A stretch of 64,000 nucleotides of DNA from Pseudomonadota bacterium. Its GTDB lineage: Bacteria; Pseudomonadota; Alphaproteobacteria; Sphingomonadales; Sphingomonadaceae. The translations under genes and the position numbers were made by a program. Numbering within the stretch: position 1 is the stretch's first letter; each line of letters begins with the position of its first letter. Below the pieces are notes generated by a model, which was not told the origin of the DNA, searched no databases, and saw only the letters and a program-made list of their open reading frames with translations. This document shows, piece after piece, positions 27,310-37,600 of this stretch. The stretch covers positions 1 to 64,000 of the forward strand of contig JAEXAY010000031.1 of NCBI GenBank assembly GCA_023457895.1. Reading direction: 5' to 3'.

Positions 27310-27732
27310 ATGCCGCTCGAACAAGCCGAAGATATTGCCACGCTGCTGAAGGAAACCCGCCGCATCGCGGTAGTCGGCGCCTCGAACAAGCCCGAACGGC
27401 TAAGCCATGGCGTGATGCGTTTCCTGATCGATCAGGGTTATGAGGTCATTCCCGTCAATCCGGGCCTTGCCGGGCAGGACATATTGGGCCAGCCGGTCGC
27501 GGCCTCGCTCGCCGACATCGATCCGCCCGCCGACATGGTCGACATCTTCCGCAATTCGGAAGCAGCGGGGGCCGTGGTCGATGATGCCATCGCGCATGGC
27601 GCCAGATCGGTCTGGATGCAGATGGGCGTCATCAACGAAGACGCTGCCGCACGTGCCGAAGCGGCGGGCCTGAAGGTGGTGATGGACCGCTGCCCCAAGA
27701 TCGAAATCCCGCGGCTCGGCCTGTTGCGATAG
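27310..27732 (+). CDS. CoA-binding protein, YccU family
   Basis: This 140-residue Rossmann-type protein has the CoA-binding signature 'RRIAVVGASNKPERLSHGVM', 'YEVIPVNPGLAGQDILG' and 'MDRCPKIEIPRL' at the end. The family binds CoA in vitro; the cellular role is unclear. ATG 27310 follows the mrp stop (TGACAATG) and is chosen over an in-frame ATG inside mrp. Confidence 0.9.
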   Translation: MPLEQAEDIATLLKETRRIAVVGASNKPERLSHGVMRFLIDQGYEVIPVNPGLAGQDILGQPVAASLADIDPPADMVDIFRNSEAAGAVVDDAIAHGARSVWMQMGVINEDAAARAEAAGLKVVMDRCPKIEIPRLGLLR

Positions 27733-27805
27733 CGGGAAGGCCCGGGCGAAGCGCACCCGCCATTAGCCATTGACGCCGGTTTCTCCGGGACTATCAGAAA
27801 ATCCC

Positions 27806-30130
27806 ATGGGGACCTCCACACCGAGCCGCCGCAAATCCATGCCGATCGCCGACCGGCTGCGCTATCGCGTCAACCGGCGCAACGTGCTGATCGGCGGCGG
27901 TGTCGGCGCCGGACTGCTGATCGGGTTCGCGCTGTGGCCGCGCAGCTGGCCGCCCAGCCTCAACGCCAAGAAGGGCGAGACGGTTTTCAACCCGTTCCTC
28001 AAGATCCGCCGGGACGGCGTGGTCACGGTCATCGTTCCGCAAACCGAATATGGGCAGGGCGTGACCACCGCGCTGCCGCAAATCCTTGCCGACGAACTGG
28101 GCGCCGACTGGCGCACGATCGCGATCCAGCCCGCCCCAATCCACCCGGCTTATGGCAATATGCTGCTGGTCGAGGAAGATTCCGAACTGGTCACGCCGAG
28201 CCGCTGGGTCCCCCAATGGGCGGATGATTTCAATCGCTATATCAAGGCGGAAAATGCAGCGCGCGGCTCGGTCATGCTGACCGGAGGATCGACTTCGATC
28301 CGCGCGTTCGAGGCCAAATATCGAGAGGCCGGGGCGGCGGCGCGGATCCTGCTGCAAAAGGCGGCGGCCGAAAAAATGCAGGAACGCGTCGGCAGCGTCA
28401 CCTGGGACAAGCTTCGCGTCGGCAATGGTTTTGTGCTGGGCCCGGATGGCATGCGGCTGCGCTTTGGCGATCTGGCCGAGGCTGCTGCCGCGCACAGATT
28501 GCCATCCGAAATCCTCTACCGCAGCCCGCGCCCGGAAGACGTGCTCTACGGCAAGGAACTGCCCCGGCTCGATGCGCCCGCCAAAGTCGATGGCAGCCCG
28601 GTGTTCGCCGGCGATATCCGCCTCCCCGGCCTCCTTTATGCATCGGTCCGGCAGGGTCCGCTCGGCCACAACCGACTTACCGCGCTAGACCGCAAGGCCG
28701 CTCTGGCGGTCAAGGGCGTGAGCGGCATCGTCGAGCGTCCCGGCTGGGTAGCCGTGACCGCAGCAAGCTGGTGGAGCGCCAACAAGGCACTCGACCGGCT
28801 GGCCCCGTTATTCCGTTCCGATGGCCCGCTCACCAGCAATGCGGCGATCGAGAAGGGATTGAAAGACGCCCTCGCCGCACCCGGGAGCCGGATCGATGAA
28901 ATCGGCGACATCGATGCCGCCTTTGATGGCCGTCCGCTGGCAAGCGCCACCTATGAGGTCGCACCTGCCCTGCACGCGACGATCGAAACCCGCACCGCGA
29001 CCGCGCGCGTCGAAGGGGGCCATCTCCAGCTCTGGGTTGCAAGCCAGGCGCCAGCCGCCTGCCGCGCTGCGGTGGCGGCGGCGACCAGCTATGCACCGGG
29101 CGACATCACGCTTTTTCCGATGATGGCGGGCGGCCACCACGGCATCGGCTTTGAACATGATGTCGCGGTGCAGGCGGCGATCATCGCGATCGAAACCCGA
29201 AAACCCGTGCAGCTCATCTGGTCGCGGGCCGAGGAAATGCTTCAGGACCGCCCACGCACACCGGCGCGCGCCCGAATGACCGCGACGCTCGACACCGCCT
29301 ATAATATCCACGGTCTCAAGGCCGATATCGCCGCCGCGCCCTCCTACCATGAATGGAAAGGCCGGGTGCTCGATGGCGAGACGGCGCCGGATGCGATGGC
29401 GAATGCGGCAGGCGCTTCCGATGCCCATGCGGTGCGCGGCGCGCTTCCCATCTATGCAATCCCCCACCGCGCGGTCGACTATCACAGCGCCGATATCGGG
29501 CTTCCGACCGGTCACTGGCGCGGACAGGCGGACAGCTACAGCTGCTTCTTCACCGAATGCTTCATCGACGAAATGGCGGCCAGGGCCTCGCTCGATCCGA
29601 TGAGCTACCGCATGCAGATGCTGGTCGACCAGCCGCGCATGGCGCGCTGCCTCACCCATGCCGGTATCCTCGGCGGCTGGACCGGGGGCAGCAAGGGCGC
29701 GGGCGAAGGCATCGCCTGCCACAGCATGCGCGGCAGCCATATCGCGGTGATGGTCGCCGCCCATCCGACCGGCCGGGGCCTGCGCGTCGAACGGATTGCG
29801 GCGGTCGCGGACGTCGGGCGCATGGTCAATCCGGGGCTCGTGCGGCAGCAGATCGAAAGCGGGCTGATTTTCGGCCTCGCCGCTGCACTCGGCAGCACGA
29901 CGGGGTATGAAGGCGGACTCGCCACAATGAGGACGTTCGGGGGGCTGCGGCTGCCGCGTCTCGATCAGACGCCGGAAATCCTGATCGAACTGATCCCATC
30001 GACCGAAGCGGCGGGCGGCGTCAGCGAACTGGGCGTGCCGGCCATCGCGCCGGCCCTCGCCAACGCCTATTTCAGTGCAACCGGACAGCGCATGCGCCGC
30101 CTGCCCTTCAGCCTCAAACCGGTAGCCTAG
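27806..30130 (+). CDS. Molybdenum hydroxylase large subunit, isoquinoline 1-oxidoreductase beta (IorB)-like
   Basis: This 774-residue protein has an N-terminal Tat-like segment ('RVNRRNVLIGGGVGAGLLIG'), a repeated molybdopterin-binding fold ('VVTVIVPQTEYGQGVTTALP') and the late 'PATGVSELGVPAIAPALANA'-type block seen here as 'GGVSELGVPAIAPALANA', with the catalytic Glu expected near the C-terminus. It belongs to the periplasmic aldehyde/isoquinoline oxidoreductase branch of the xanthine dehydrogenase family. Its usual partner, a small [2Fe-2S] subunit, is absent from this neighbourhood. ATG 27839 is an alternative start. Substrate unknown. Confidence 0.85.
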   Translation: MGTSTPSRRKSMPIADRLRYRVNRRNVLIGGGVGAGLLIGFALWPRSWPPSLNAKKGETVFNPFLKIRRDGVVTVIVPQTEYGQGVTTALPQILADELGADWRTIAIQPAPIHPAYGNMLLVEEDSELVTPSRWVPQWADDFNRYIKAENAARGSVMLTGGSTSIRAFEAKYREAGAAARILLQKAAAEKMQERVGSVTWDKLRVGNGFVLGPDGMRLRFGDLAEAAAAHRLPSEILYRSPRPEDVLYGKELPRLDAPAKVDGSPVFAGDIRLPGLLYASVRQGPLGHNRLTALDRKAALAVKGVSGIVERPGWVAVTAASWWSANKALDRLAPLFRSDGPLTSNAAIEKGLKDALAAPGSRIDEIGDIDAAFDGRPLASATYEVAPALHATIETRTATARVEGGHLQLWVASQAPAACRAAVAAATSYAPGDITLFPMMAGGHHGIGFEHDVAVQAAIIAIETRKPVQLIWSRAEEMLQDRPRTPARARMTATLDTAYNIHGLKADIAAAPSYHEWKGRVLDGETAPDAMANAAGASDAHAVRGALPIYAIPHRAVDYHSADIGLPTGHWRGQADSYSCFFTECFIDEMAARASLDPMSYRMQMLVDQPRMARCLTHAGILGGWTGGSKGAGEGIACHSMRGSHIAVMVAAHPTGRGLRVERIAAVADVGRMVNPGLVRQQIESGLIFGLAAALGSTTGYEGGLATMRTFGGLRLPRLDQTPEILIELIPSTEAAGGVSELGVPAIAPALANAYFSATGQRMRRLPFSLKPVA

Positions 30131-30142
30131 ACTGGTGCAACG

Positions 30143-31102
30143 ATGACTGCCCCCAAACCCGCAATCCTGCTCGTCAACCTTGGCACTCCTGATGGTCCGG
30201 ACGAAGAATCGGTCCGCCGCTACCTCAAGGAATTTCTTTCCGACAGGCGCATCGTTTCGCTTCCACCGATTATCTGGCAGCCCATCCTGCGCCTGTTCGT
30301 CCTCCGTTCGCGGCCTGCCCGCTCGGCCGCCGCCTATGCCAAGGTGTGGACCGGCAGCGGTTCACCGCTCCTTGCCAATACCGAGGTGCAGACCACGGAA
30401 CTGGCACGGCGTCTGGGTGACGATTTTCGTGTCGACTATGCCATGCGCTATGGCAATCCCTCCCTCGGGGACCGGTTGCGCGGGCTGCGCGACGATGGGG
30501 TTCGCGACCTCCTGATCGCGCCGCTCTATCCGCAATATTGCACAGCCACCACCGTCACCGTCGAAGAGGAGGTGGCGCGCGTGCTGCAGCAAATCGGCTG
30601 GTCTCCTAAGCTCAGCTGGCTGCCGCCTTATTATGATGCCCCGGATCATATCGAGGCGCTGGCCGCCACGATCGGGACCGCGCTGGCCGAGCTGCCGTTC
30701 GTGCCGGAACGGCTGATCGCGAGTTTCCACGGGATGCCCGAGCGAACCCGCAAACAGGGCGATCCTTATTATGACCAGTGCCTGCACACGGCCGCCTTGC
30801 TGGAACAACGTCTGGGGCGGCCGGTCGAACCGAGTTTCCAGTCACGTTTCGGCGCGGAGAAATGGCTCCAGCCCTATACCGGAGAATTACTTCAGCGTTT
30901 GCCGGGTGAAGGCGTCCGCAAGGTCGCGGTCATGGCGCCGGGATTTTCGGTCGATTGTCTTGAAACGCTGGAGGAACTGGCAATACGCGGCCGCGAACAG
31001 TTCCTTGGTGCAGGGGGAAGCGATTTTGCCTATCTGCCCTGCCTCAACGCCTCCGAACCGGGCATGGACATGCTCGAGACGCTGGTCCGTACCGCGCTGT
31101 AG
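30143..31102 (+). CDS. hemH: Ferrochelatase
   Basis: This 319-residue protein has 'AILLVNLGTPDGPDEESV' at the N-terminus, the catalytic His in 'LIASFHGMPERT' and the acidic 'SVDCLETLEEL' region, the HemH signature. It inserts Fe(II) into protoporphyrin IX, the last step of heme synthesis, at the inner membrane. The start lies 12 bp after the molybdenum hydroxylase stop, so the two may be co-transcribed. Confidence 0.97.
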   Translation: MTAPKPAILLVNLGTPDGPDEESVRRYLKEFLSDRRIVSLPPIIWQPILRLFVLRSRPARSAAAYAKVWTGSGSPLLANTEVQTTELARRLGDDFRVDYAMRYGNPSLGDRLRGLRDDGVRDLLIAPLYPQYCTATTVTVEEEVARVLQQIGWSPKLSWLPPYYDAPDHIEALAATIGTALAELPFVPERLIASFHGMPERTRKQGDPYYDQCLHTAALLEQRLGRPVEPSFQSRFGAEKWLQPYTGELLQRLPGEGVRKVAVMAPGFSVDCLETLEELAIRGREQFLGAGGSDFAYLPCLNASEPGMDMLETLVRTAL

Positions 31103-31217
31103 CGGCCGGGTGCGACGCGCCGGTAGCTGCATAATATCCAGTCCATTTTTTCGCATCAGCGGCTTGCGCTTCACAGTGCGCAAGCTAGTCTGCCGTAACG
31201 ATAAAAGGAGATGGACC

Positions 31218-31940
31218 ATGTCACGAGTCGCTGTTGTAACCGGAGGATCACGCGGGATCGGAGAGGCGATCAGCCTCGCGCTCAAGGACATGGGCTATAC
31301 CGTTGCCGCCAATTATGCCGGCAATGACGAGCGGGCGAGGGAATTTACCGAACGCACCGGGATCAAGGCCTATAAATGGGACGTAGGCGATTATGCCGCG
31401 TGCCAGAAGGGCTGCGCGCAAATCGCCGAGGAACTGGGCCCGATCGATATTGTCGTCAACAATGCCGGCATTACCCGCGACGGGACATTGGCAAAAATGA
31501 GCGCCGACGACTGGAACGAGGTCATTCGCGTCAATCTCGGCGGCTGCTTCAACATGGCCCACGCGACCTTCCCCGGCATGGCCGAGCGCGGCTGGGGGCG
31601 GATCGTCAATATCGGCTCGATCAACGGCCAGGCGGGGCAATATGGCCAGGTCAACTATGCCGCCGCCAAGTCGGGTATCCACGGCTTCACCAAGGCGCTG
31701 GCGCAGGAAGGCGCGAAGAAGGGCGTTACCGTCAACGCCATCGCACCGGGCTATATCGACACCGACATGGTCGCGGCGGTACCGCAGCCGGTGCTCGACA
31801 AGATCATTGCGAAAATCCCGGTCGGCCGCCTCGGCCATGCCGAGGAAATTGCGCGCGGCGTCGCGTTCCTGTGTTCGGAGGATGCCGGTTTCGTCACCGG
31901 CTCGACGATGAGCATCAACGGCGGCCAGCACATGTATTAA
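31218..31940 (+). CDS. phaB: Acetoacetyl-CoA reductase (PhaB/PhbB), SDR family
   Basis: This 240-residue short-chain dehydrogenase has 'VTGGSRGIGEAISLAL', 'NNAGITRDGTLAKM', the Ser-Tyr-Lys set in 'GSINGQAGQYGQVNYAAAKS', and 'TINGGQHM'-type ending seen here as 'SINGGQHMY', which is diagnostic of PhaB. It reduces acetoacetyl-CoA to 3-hydroxybutyryl-CoA with NADPH for polyhydroxybutyrate. The frame is open far upstream, but ATG 31218 has AAGGAG eight bases before it. A hairpin (GCTTGCGC/GCGCAAGC, 31162-31185) lies in its leader. No PHA synthase is in the window. Confidence 0.93.
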   Translation: MSRVAVVTGGSRGIGEAISLALKDMGYTVAANYAGNDERAREFTERTGIKAYKWDVGDYAACQKGCAQIAEELGPIDIVVNNAGITRDGTLAKMSADDWNEVIRVNLGGCFNMAHATFPGMAERGWGRIVNIGSINGQAGQYGQVNYAAAKSGIHGFTKALAQEGAKKGVTVNAIAPGYIDTDMVAAVPQPVLDKIIAKIPVGRLGHAEEIARGVAFLCSEDAGFVTGSTMSINGGQHMY

Positions 31941-31947
31941 AGGCAGG

Positions 31948-31975
31948 GGCCGCGCGCGGATTGCCGGGCGCGGCC
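31948..31975 (+). terminator. GC-rich hairpin after phaB
   Basis: GGCCGCGC (31948-31955) pairs with GCGCGGCC (31968-31975) just after the phaB stop. No U tract follows, so termination is only suggested. Confidence 0.4.
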
Positions 31976-32104
31976 GCCATCCCGTTTGCCAATCCTGCTT
32001 GATCGTCAGCTTCTTGCTGGTGTTCGCCCGTTCGTTGCACCGGGTCGGCACCAGAAGCTGGCTGCTCCGGAAAGAGCCGGAAAGCATAGGTACCGGAAAA
32101 GCGC

Positions 32105-32350
32105 ATGCCTGACACCCCCGCCCTGCTCTACCACCCTCCGGTCAAGCGCAGCGTCACCATCGCCGGACACCAGACTTCGATCAGCCTCGAGCCGCTGTTC
32201 TGGGAGGCGCTGCAAGCAGCCGCGGCGGAACGCGGGCTGCCGCTCAATGCGCTGGTCGCGCGCATCGATGCCGAGCGGCTGGAGGCCGAAGACCCGCCGG
32301 GGCTCGCCGGCGCGATCCGGCTATGGCTCATGGCGCAGCTTGTACAATGA
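32105..32350 (+). CDS. Small ribbon-helix-helix protein
   Basis: This 81-residue protein carries 'VKRSVTIAGHQTSISLEPLF' followed by 'WEALQAAAAERGLPLNALVA', a ribbon-helix-helix (RHH_4 type) fold. The family is small, conserved in alphaproteobacteria and presumed to bind DNA; targets are unknown. It is not paired with a toxin gene, so an antitoxin role is unlikely. The Fur-like box that follows belongs to the next gene. Confidence 0.82.
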   Translation: MPDTPALLYHPPVKRSVTIAGHQTSISLEPLFWEALQAAAAERGLPLNALVARIDAERLEAEDPPGLAGAIRLWLMAQLVQ

Positions 32351-32370
32351 ACCCGGCCTCCAATTTTTAT

Positions 32371-32385
32371 TGATAATCATTCTCA
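32371..32385 (+). promoter_or_regulatory. Fur box upstream of the PepSY gene
   Basis: TGATAATCATTCTCA matches the 7-1-7 Fur consensus TGATAATnATTATCA at 13 of 14 specified positions. A TTGACA at 32392-32397 follows, so Fur would sit on the promoter of the PepSY-domain gene starting 150 bp downstream. Confidence 0.75.
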
Positions 32386-32534
32386 ATATAGTTGACAGTG
32401 CAAATGACTCGCAATAACGATCCACTCCATCAGATTGGAGTTGGGTAGAGCGCGCACAATGACAACAACATCCAGCCCGGAAGCCCGCGCAGCGCGCGCT
32501 TCATCGTGCGCTTCGGACTGTAAGGGACAAGGTC

Positions 32535-33746
32535 ATGTCAAAGATCGCGATGCGCAATTTCTGGTTCCAGTTCCACAAGTGGATCGGCATCCTGCTTGCC
32601 ATCGCGATCATCCCCATCTCGCTCACCGGAGCGGCGCTGGTGTGGCACGATGCGCTCGACGAGGCGCTCAACCCGCAGCGTTTTGCTGAAACCGGAGCGC
32701 CCATGCTCGCGCCGTCGGCCTATGTAGCGGCGGCAAAACATGCCATCGGGCCGGACCAGCGCGTGTCGCAGCTGGCCTATCCGGAAAGCGGCACCGGCCC
32801 CGTCAGGCTGGTGCTCGCCAACCCGCCGCAGCCCGGCGAGCGCCGCCCGGTGCGCACGACGCTGTGGCTCGACCCGGCGGACGGACATGTCATCGACAAG
32901 GCAAGAAGCGACGAAGGAGCGGTGCGGTTCATGCATGTTCTCCACGGCTCGCTGTTCATCCCCGGATGGGGCCGCCCGATTGTCGGCTGGATCGGGGTTG
33001 CGATGCTGGTGAGTTCGGTTTCCGGTATCTGGCTGTGGTGGCCGACGGTGGGAAGCTGGGTGCGCGGCCTGCGCTGGCGGCGGCAGAACAGCATCAATGC
33101 CAATCTTCATCACATGCTCGGCTTCTGGATCGCGTTGCCGCTCGCGGTGCTGTCGCTGACCGGCGCGTGGATCAGCTTCCCCAAGGTCTTTTCCGCATTC
33201 GATGCCGCACCCGCGCCGGCGGCGGACGCCAAGGCTGCGGGCAAGGCCCCCGGCAAAGGCGGCGAAAAGGGGAGCGGCGGAAAGCGTGAAGCCGGCAGAC
33301 CCCAGCCGCCAGCCCAGCCGCTGATCGCGCCCGCGCTCGGCCCCGATGCCGCGCTTGCAGCAGCCAGACAGGCAACGCAGCGCCCCATCGCCTCCATCGG
33401 CTGGCCGACGGAAAAATCGGCCGACTGGGAAATCCGGACGGCGGGCAAGGCTGGCAGCGCCACGCCCCCTCTCACCATCGCGGTGGCGGATGCGGACGCA
33501 GGGGCCAGGATCAAACCCAACCAGCCCAACGCACGCGGGCCGGTGATGCAGCTGATGCGCAAGATCCACGACGGCACCGACATGGGCATCGTCTGGCAGA
33601 TCATCATCTTTCTCGGCGGGATCATCCCGGCGATCCTCAGCGTGACCGGGCTCATTATGTGGTGGCGCAGCCGCCAGTGGCGCCGCGCGGTGAAGGCGAG
33701 GCAAGCCACGAGGCACGCCACCCCAGGTCTGTCCGGCGCCGGCTAG
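32535..33746 (+). CDS. PepSY-associated membrane protein (iron-uptake reductase type)
   Basis: This 403-residue inner-membrane protein has four helices with conserved membrane His residues ('RNFWFQFHKWIGILLAIAI', 'MHVLHGSLFIPGWG', 'ANLHHMLGFWIALPLAVLSL', 'MRKIHDGTDMG') and two periplasmic PepSY-like regions. Between them lies a low-complexity Ala/Pro/Gly/Lys stretch (about 225-265). Such proteins are di-heme membrane reductases often co-regulated with siderophore receptors. The Fur box in its promoter supports iron-repressed expression. Its last codon overlaps the convergent ATP-grasp gene's stop through CTAG. Confidence 0.88.
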   Translation: MSKIAMRNFWFQFHKWIGILLAIAIIPISLTGAALVWHDALDEALNPQRFAETGAPMLAPSAYVAAAKHAIGPDQRVSQLAYPESGTGPVRLVLANPPQPGERRPVRTTLWLDPADGHVIDKARSDEGAVRFMHVLHGSLFIPGWGRPIVGWIGVAMLVSSVSGIWLWWPTVGSWVRGLRWRRQNSINANLHHMLGFWIALPLAVLSLTGAWISFPKVFSAFDAAPAPAADAKAAGKAPGKGGEKGSGGKREAGRPQPPAQPLIAPALGPDAALAAARQATQRPIASIGWPTEKSADWEIRTAGKAGSATPPLTIAVADADAGARIKPNQPNARGPVMQLMRKIHDGTDMGIVWQIIIFLGGIIPAILSVTGLIMWWRSRQWRRAVKARQATRHATPGLSGAG

Positions 33747-34615
33747 GCCAGCCGCCGCCCCACAGCGGCCGCGAGCGCCGCGCCGCCGTCGGGGGCGCAT
33801 GACAGAAACAGAGAGGGTTCGATCGCTTCCAGCTCGATCAGCGCGAGTCGCCCTTCATTGTCGCGCAGCAGGTCGATGCGGGCATAGAGCGGTGGTTCCG
33901 GTCCGAACGCGAGCGGGATCGCGGCGAGCGTGCGTTGGGCGACGGCGCGCGCTTCGGCGTCCGGCTCTACCGGCACCTCTTTCGCGCCGAACTGTTCCTG
34001 AACGCGGAAGTCCCCGGTCTTCGGCACCTTGCGCAGCGCGTGACTGTAGCCGCCAGCGAAATAGAAGAGCGAATATTCGCCCTCGTCATGGACCGCGTCG
34101 AGCATCGGCTGGACCATCATCCGCCGTCCCGCGACATCGGCGGGGATCGCCTCGCCGGGGCCAAGCACATAGGTGCCGCATGACCCGCCGGAAACCGGCG
34201 GCTTGACCAGCAGCCGCTCGCGCCCGAACGCCGCGCGCGCCGCCGCCAGATCGGCCTCGGCGAGCGCGTCGCTCCAGCGGGTTTCGACCACCGGCACGCC
34301 GCCTGCCTCAAGTTCGGGGAGATAGGCCTTGTCGCTGTTCCAGCGCAGCAGCGCGGCCGGGTTGTGGACGTTGACGCCCTCGGCCTCAAGCCAGTCGAGC
34401 AGCGCATACCATTGGCCCGCGAAATGCTGATAGCCCCAGGCGAACAGCGGCAGCACCAGCGCCGCGTCACGCAGGGGCGCCGGATCGCTCCGCCAGCAGT
34501 GAAACGTCACGCTGGCCGGGAGCGCACCCTCGAGCAACGCGGCGAGCGCGGCCGCATGTGGTTGCCAGCGCTCGCCATAGCTTGCGTCGGGAACCAGCAG
34601 CGCGATCTGCCGCAC
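33743..34615 (-). CDS. ATP-grasp protein, RimK/glutathione-synthase-like
   Basis: This 290-residue protein has the ATP-grasp order: a pre-ATP-grasp N-terminus ('LVPDASYGERWQPHAAALAA'), 'LLVKPPVSGGSCGTYVLGPG' for nucleotide binding, 'MMVQPMLDAVHDEGEYSLFY' and the metal-binding end 'YARIDLLRDNEGRLALIELE' (E-x-E-like). These proteins ligate a carboxylate to an amine or thiol. Substrate is unknown. It starts 16 bp after the glutamate dehydrogenase stop on the same strand, so it is probably in that operon. Confidence 0.8.
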   Translation of the reverse strand: MRQIALLVPDASYGERWQPHAAALAALLEGALPASVTFHCWRSDPAPLRDAALVLPLFAWGYQHFAGQWYALLDWLEAEGVNVHNPAALLRWNSDKAYLPELEAGGVPVVETRWSDALAEADLAAARAAFGRERLLVKPPVSGGSCGTYVLGPGEAIPADVAGRRMMVQPMLDAVHDEGEYSLFYFAGGYSHALRKVPKTGDFRVQEQFGAKEVPVEPDAEARAVAQRTLAAIPLAFGPEPPLYARIDLLRDNEGRLALIELEAIEPSLFLSCAPDGGAALAAAVGRRLA

Positions 34616-34631
34616 GGGCGCGTCCCTTGGG

Positions 34632-37600
34632 CTAGCGCCGCGCGAGCAGGCCGCGCGCCTGACCGGCGATCTGCGCCAGCATCACGCCTTGCGGCGCCGA
34701 GGCCTGCCGCGCGCGGTTGACCAGCACGAGAAACTGCGCGACCCGCTCGGCATTGCGCGCAAGCCATTTGCCGACATGCTCCTTAAGATCGCCGCCCTTG
34801 CCGCGGGCGAGGAAATCAAGCCGCATATGCTGGAAATCGCGCGCGAGTCCATTGACGAGCAGCCGCTCCCACGGATCGGACGGCGACATGCGCGCGGCGG
34901 CCGTCTGCGCCCAGTCGAGGCCGAGCGCCGCGCCTAGCTCGGTGAAGGCTTGCGTGACCTTTTCCTCGTCCGCGCCGAGCCGTTCCGCAAGGTCGACGAT
35001 GCCCGCTACGCCATCGGTCTTGAACAGGCGGACCACTGGCTCGACCAGTTTGGGATCGGCGCCGGCTTCGGTCAGGCGGGCCGCGATCTGCTGGGCATTG
35101 CGTTTGCCGACTTCGCCGAGGAAGCGGTCGACCCGGCCCGCGATGCGGTCGGTCCCGTCCTTGAGGCGCGCGACGATCTCGCCCGGCTGCGCCCCCGGCA
35201 TGACACGCAGCAGGTCCGCCATCTGCGAACCGAGCGCGGCGGCCGACTGGGCGAACAGCGCCAGGCGCGTGCCCTCGTCGATCTTCGCGGTATCGAGCGC
35301 TGCCCAGATCTTGTCCATGCCGAACAGCCGCTCGGCGGCGACGAAGGCTGCGGCGATATCGGCGAGCGAGGCGCCTTCTTCCTCGGCGAGCTCGAACGGA
35401 TGAACGAGACCGAGGCGGTTGATCATGCGGTTCGCGACCTTGGTTGCGATGATCTCCTTGCGCAGGCGATGTTCGGAAATCGCCTTGGCGAACTTCTGCT
35501 GCATCTCGTCGGGGAAGGCGCGCAACAGCTCGCCTTCCATCGTCGGATCGTCGCCCATCTCGCCCTGCTCGATCGCATCCTGCAGCGTCAGCTTGGCGGT
35601 CGAGAGCAGCACCGCGAGCTCGGGCCGGGTGAGGCCGCGTTCCTCCTGTCCGCGCCGCAGCAGCTCCTCGCTCGAGGCGAGTCCTTCGACCTTGCGGTCG
35701 AGCTTGCCGGTTGCTTCGAAAATCTCGATCAGCCGGACGTAGGAGGGAAGCGCATCGGTGCCGCCGCGTTCGGCGATCGACAGGCCGAGCGTCTGCAAGC
35801 GGTTGTCCTCGAGCACCAGCTCGGCGACATTGCCGGTCATGCGCTCGAGCAACTGGTTGCGCGCCTCGAGCTTCAACCGGCCCTCGATCACCTCGCGGTT
35901 GAGCGCGATCTTGATATTGACCTCATTGTCGGAGCAATCGACGCCTGCGCTGTTGTCGATGAAGTCGGTGTTGATGCGCCCGCCCGCCAGCGCATATTCG
36001 ATGCGCGCGGCCTGGGTGACGCCAAGGTTGGCGCCCTCGCCGATCACCTTGGCGCGCACGTCGATCCCGTCGACGCGCACGCGGTCGTTGGCGGGATCGC
36101 CGACATCGGCATTGGCCTGGCCCGAACCCTTGAGATAGGTGCCGATTCCGCCGAACCAGATGAGGTCGACCTCGGCCTTGAGGATTGCCGAAATGAGCGC
36201 GGCGGGTTCCATCTCGCTGTCGGTAACGCCGAGCAGCGCCTTGATCTCCGGCGTCAGCCTGATCGACTTTTCGGCGCGGCTGAACACCCCGCCGCCTTTC
36301 GAGATCAGCTTCCTGTCATAATCGTCCCAGCTCGAGCGCGGCAGTTCGAACAACCGCTTGCGCTCGGTCCAGCTCTTCGCCGGATCGGCCGGATCGGGAT
36401 CGAGGAAGATGTGGCGATGGTCAAATGCGGCGACGAGCTTGATCGCTTTCGACAGCAGCATGCCGTTGCCGAACACGTCGCCGGACATGTCGCCGCAGCC
36501 AATGACCCGCACCGGCTCCTTCTGCACGTCGATGCCCATTTCAGCAAAGTGGCGCTGGACCGAGACCCAGCCGCCTCGTGCGGTGATACCCATGCCCTTG
36601 TGGTCATAGCCGTTGGAGCCGCCGGAAGCGAAGGCATCGCCGAGCCAGAAATCGCGTTCGAGCGCGATCGCGTTGGCGACATCGGAAAATGTCGTGGTGC
36701 CCTTGTCTGCGGCGACGACGAAATAGGGGTCCGCACCATCGCGGATGACGACGTCTTTGGGGTGAACGACCTTCCCCTTGACCAGATTGTCGGTGACCGA
36801 AAGCAGCGTGCGGATGAAGATGCGATAGCTTTCCTTGCCTTCCTCGAACCAGGCATCGCGGTCGAGCGCCGGGCTGGGCAGCTGCTTGGGATAAAAGCCG
36901 CCCTTGGCGCCGGCCGGGACGATCACCGCATTCTTGACGCGCTGCGCCTTCATCAGCCCCTGCACCTCGGTGCGGAAATCGTCGCGCCGGTCGGACCAGC
37001 GGAGGCCGCCGCGCGCGACCGGTCCGGCGCGCAGATGCACGCCCTCGACGCGCGGGCTGTAGACCCATACCTCGCGCCAGGGGAGCGGATGGGGAAGGCC
37101 CGGAATGCGCGAGGAGTCGATCTTGAACGCCAGCGCTTCGGCCGCCGCCGGGGTAAAGGCATTGGTGCGCAGCGTCGCCTCGATCACCGCGCGGGTCATC
37201 CGCAGGATGCGGTCATCGTCGACGCCCTTGACGGCGGCGAGTCCGGTATCAATCGCGGCGCGATACTTGTCCGCCGCCTTGTCGTCCTGTGCCGCCGGAT
37301 CGTGCAGCGCGCGGAACAGGCCGATCAGCCCATCGGCAATCGCCGGCGCATGGCGCATCGCCGCGACCACCGTATCCATGCCATAGGTGAGTCCGGCCTG
37401 CCGCAGATAGCGGAACCAGGCGCGCAGCCACACGGTTGCGCGATGCTCCAGCCCGGCCGAGACGATCAGCTGGTTGAACGCATCATTTTCAGATTCGCCC
37501 ATCAGGACGCACGCGATGATCTGCTCGATCGCTTCGGCCCGGTCCAGCACTTCGGCCGGATCGCCCTTGTCCATGCGTTCCAGTTCGATGTCGTGGACAT

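Noticed and set aside
32105..32350. Toxin-antitoxin pair centred on the ribbon-helix-helix protein
   Set aside because: No small toxin gene lies next to it, and the protein resembles the stand-alone conserved RHH family of alphaproteobacteria.
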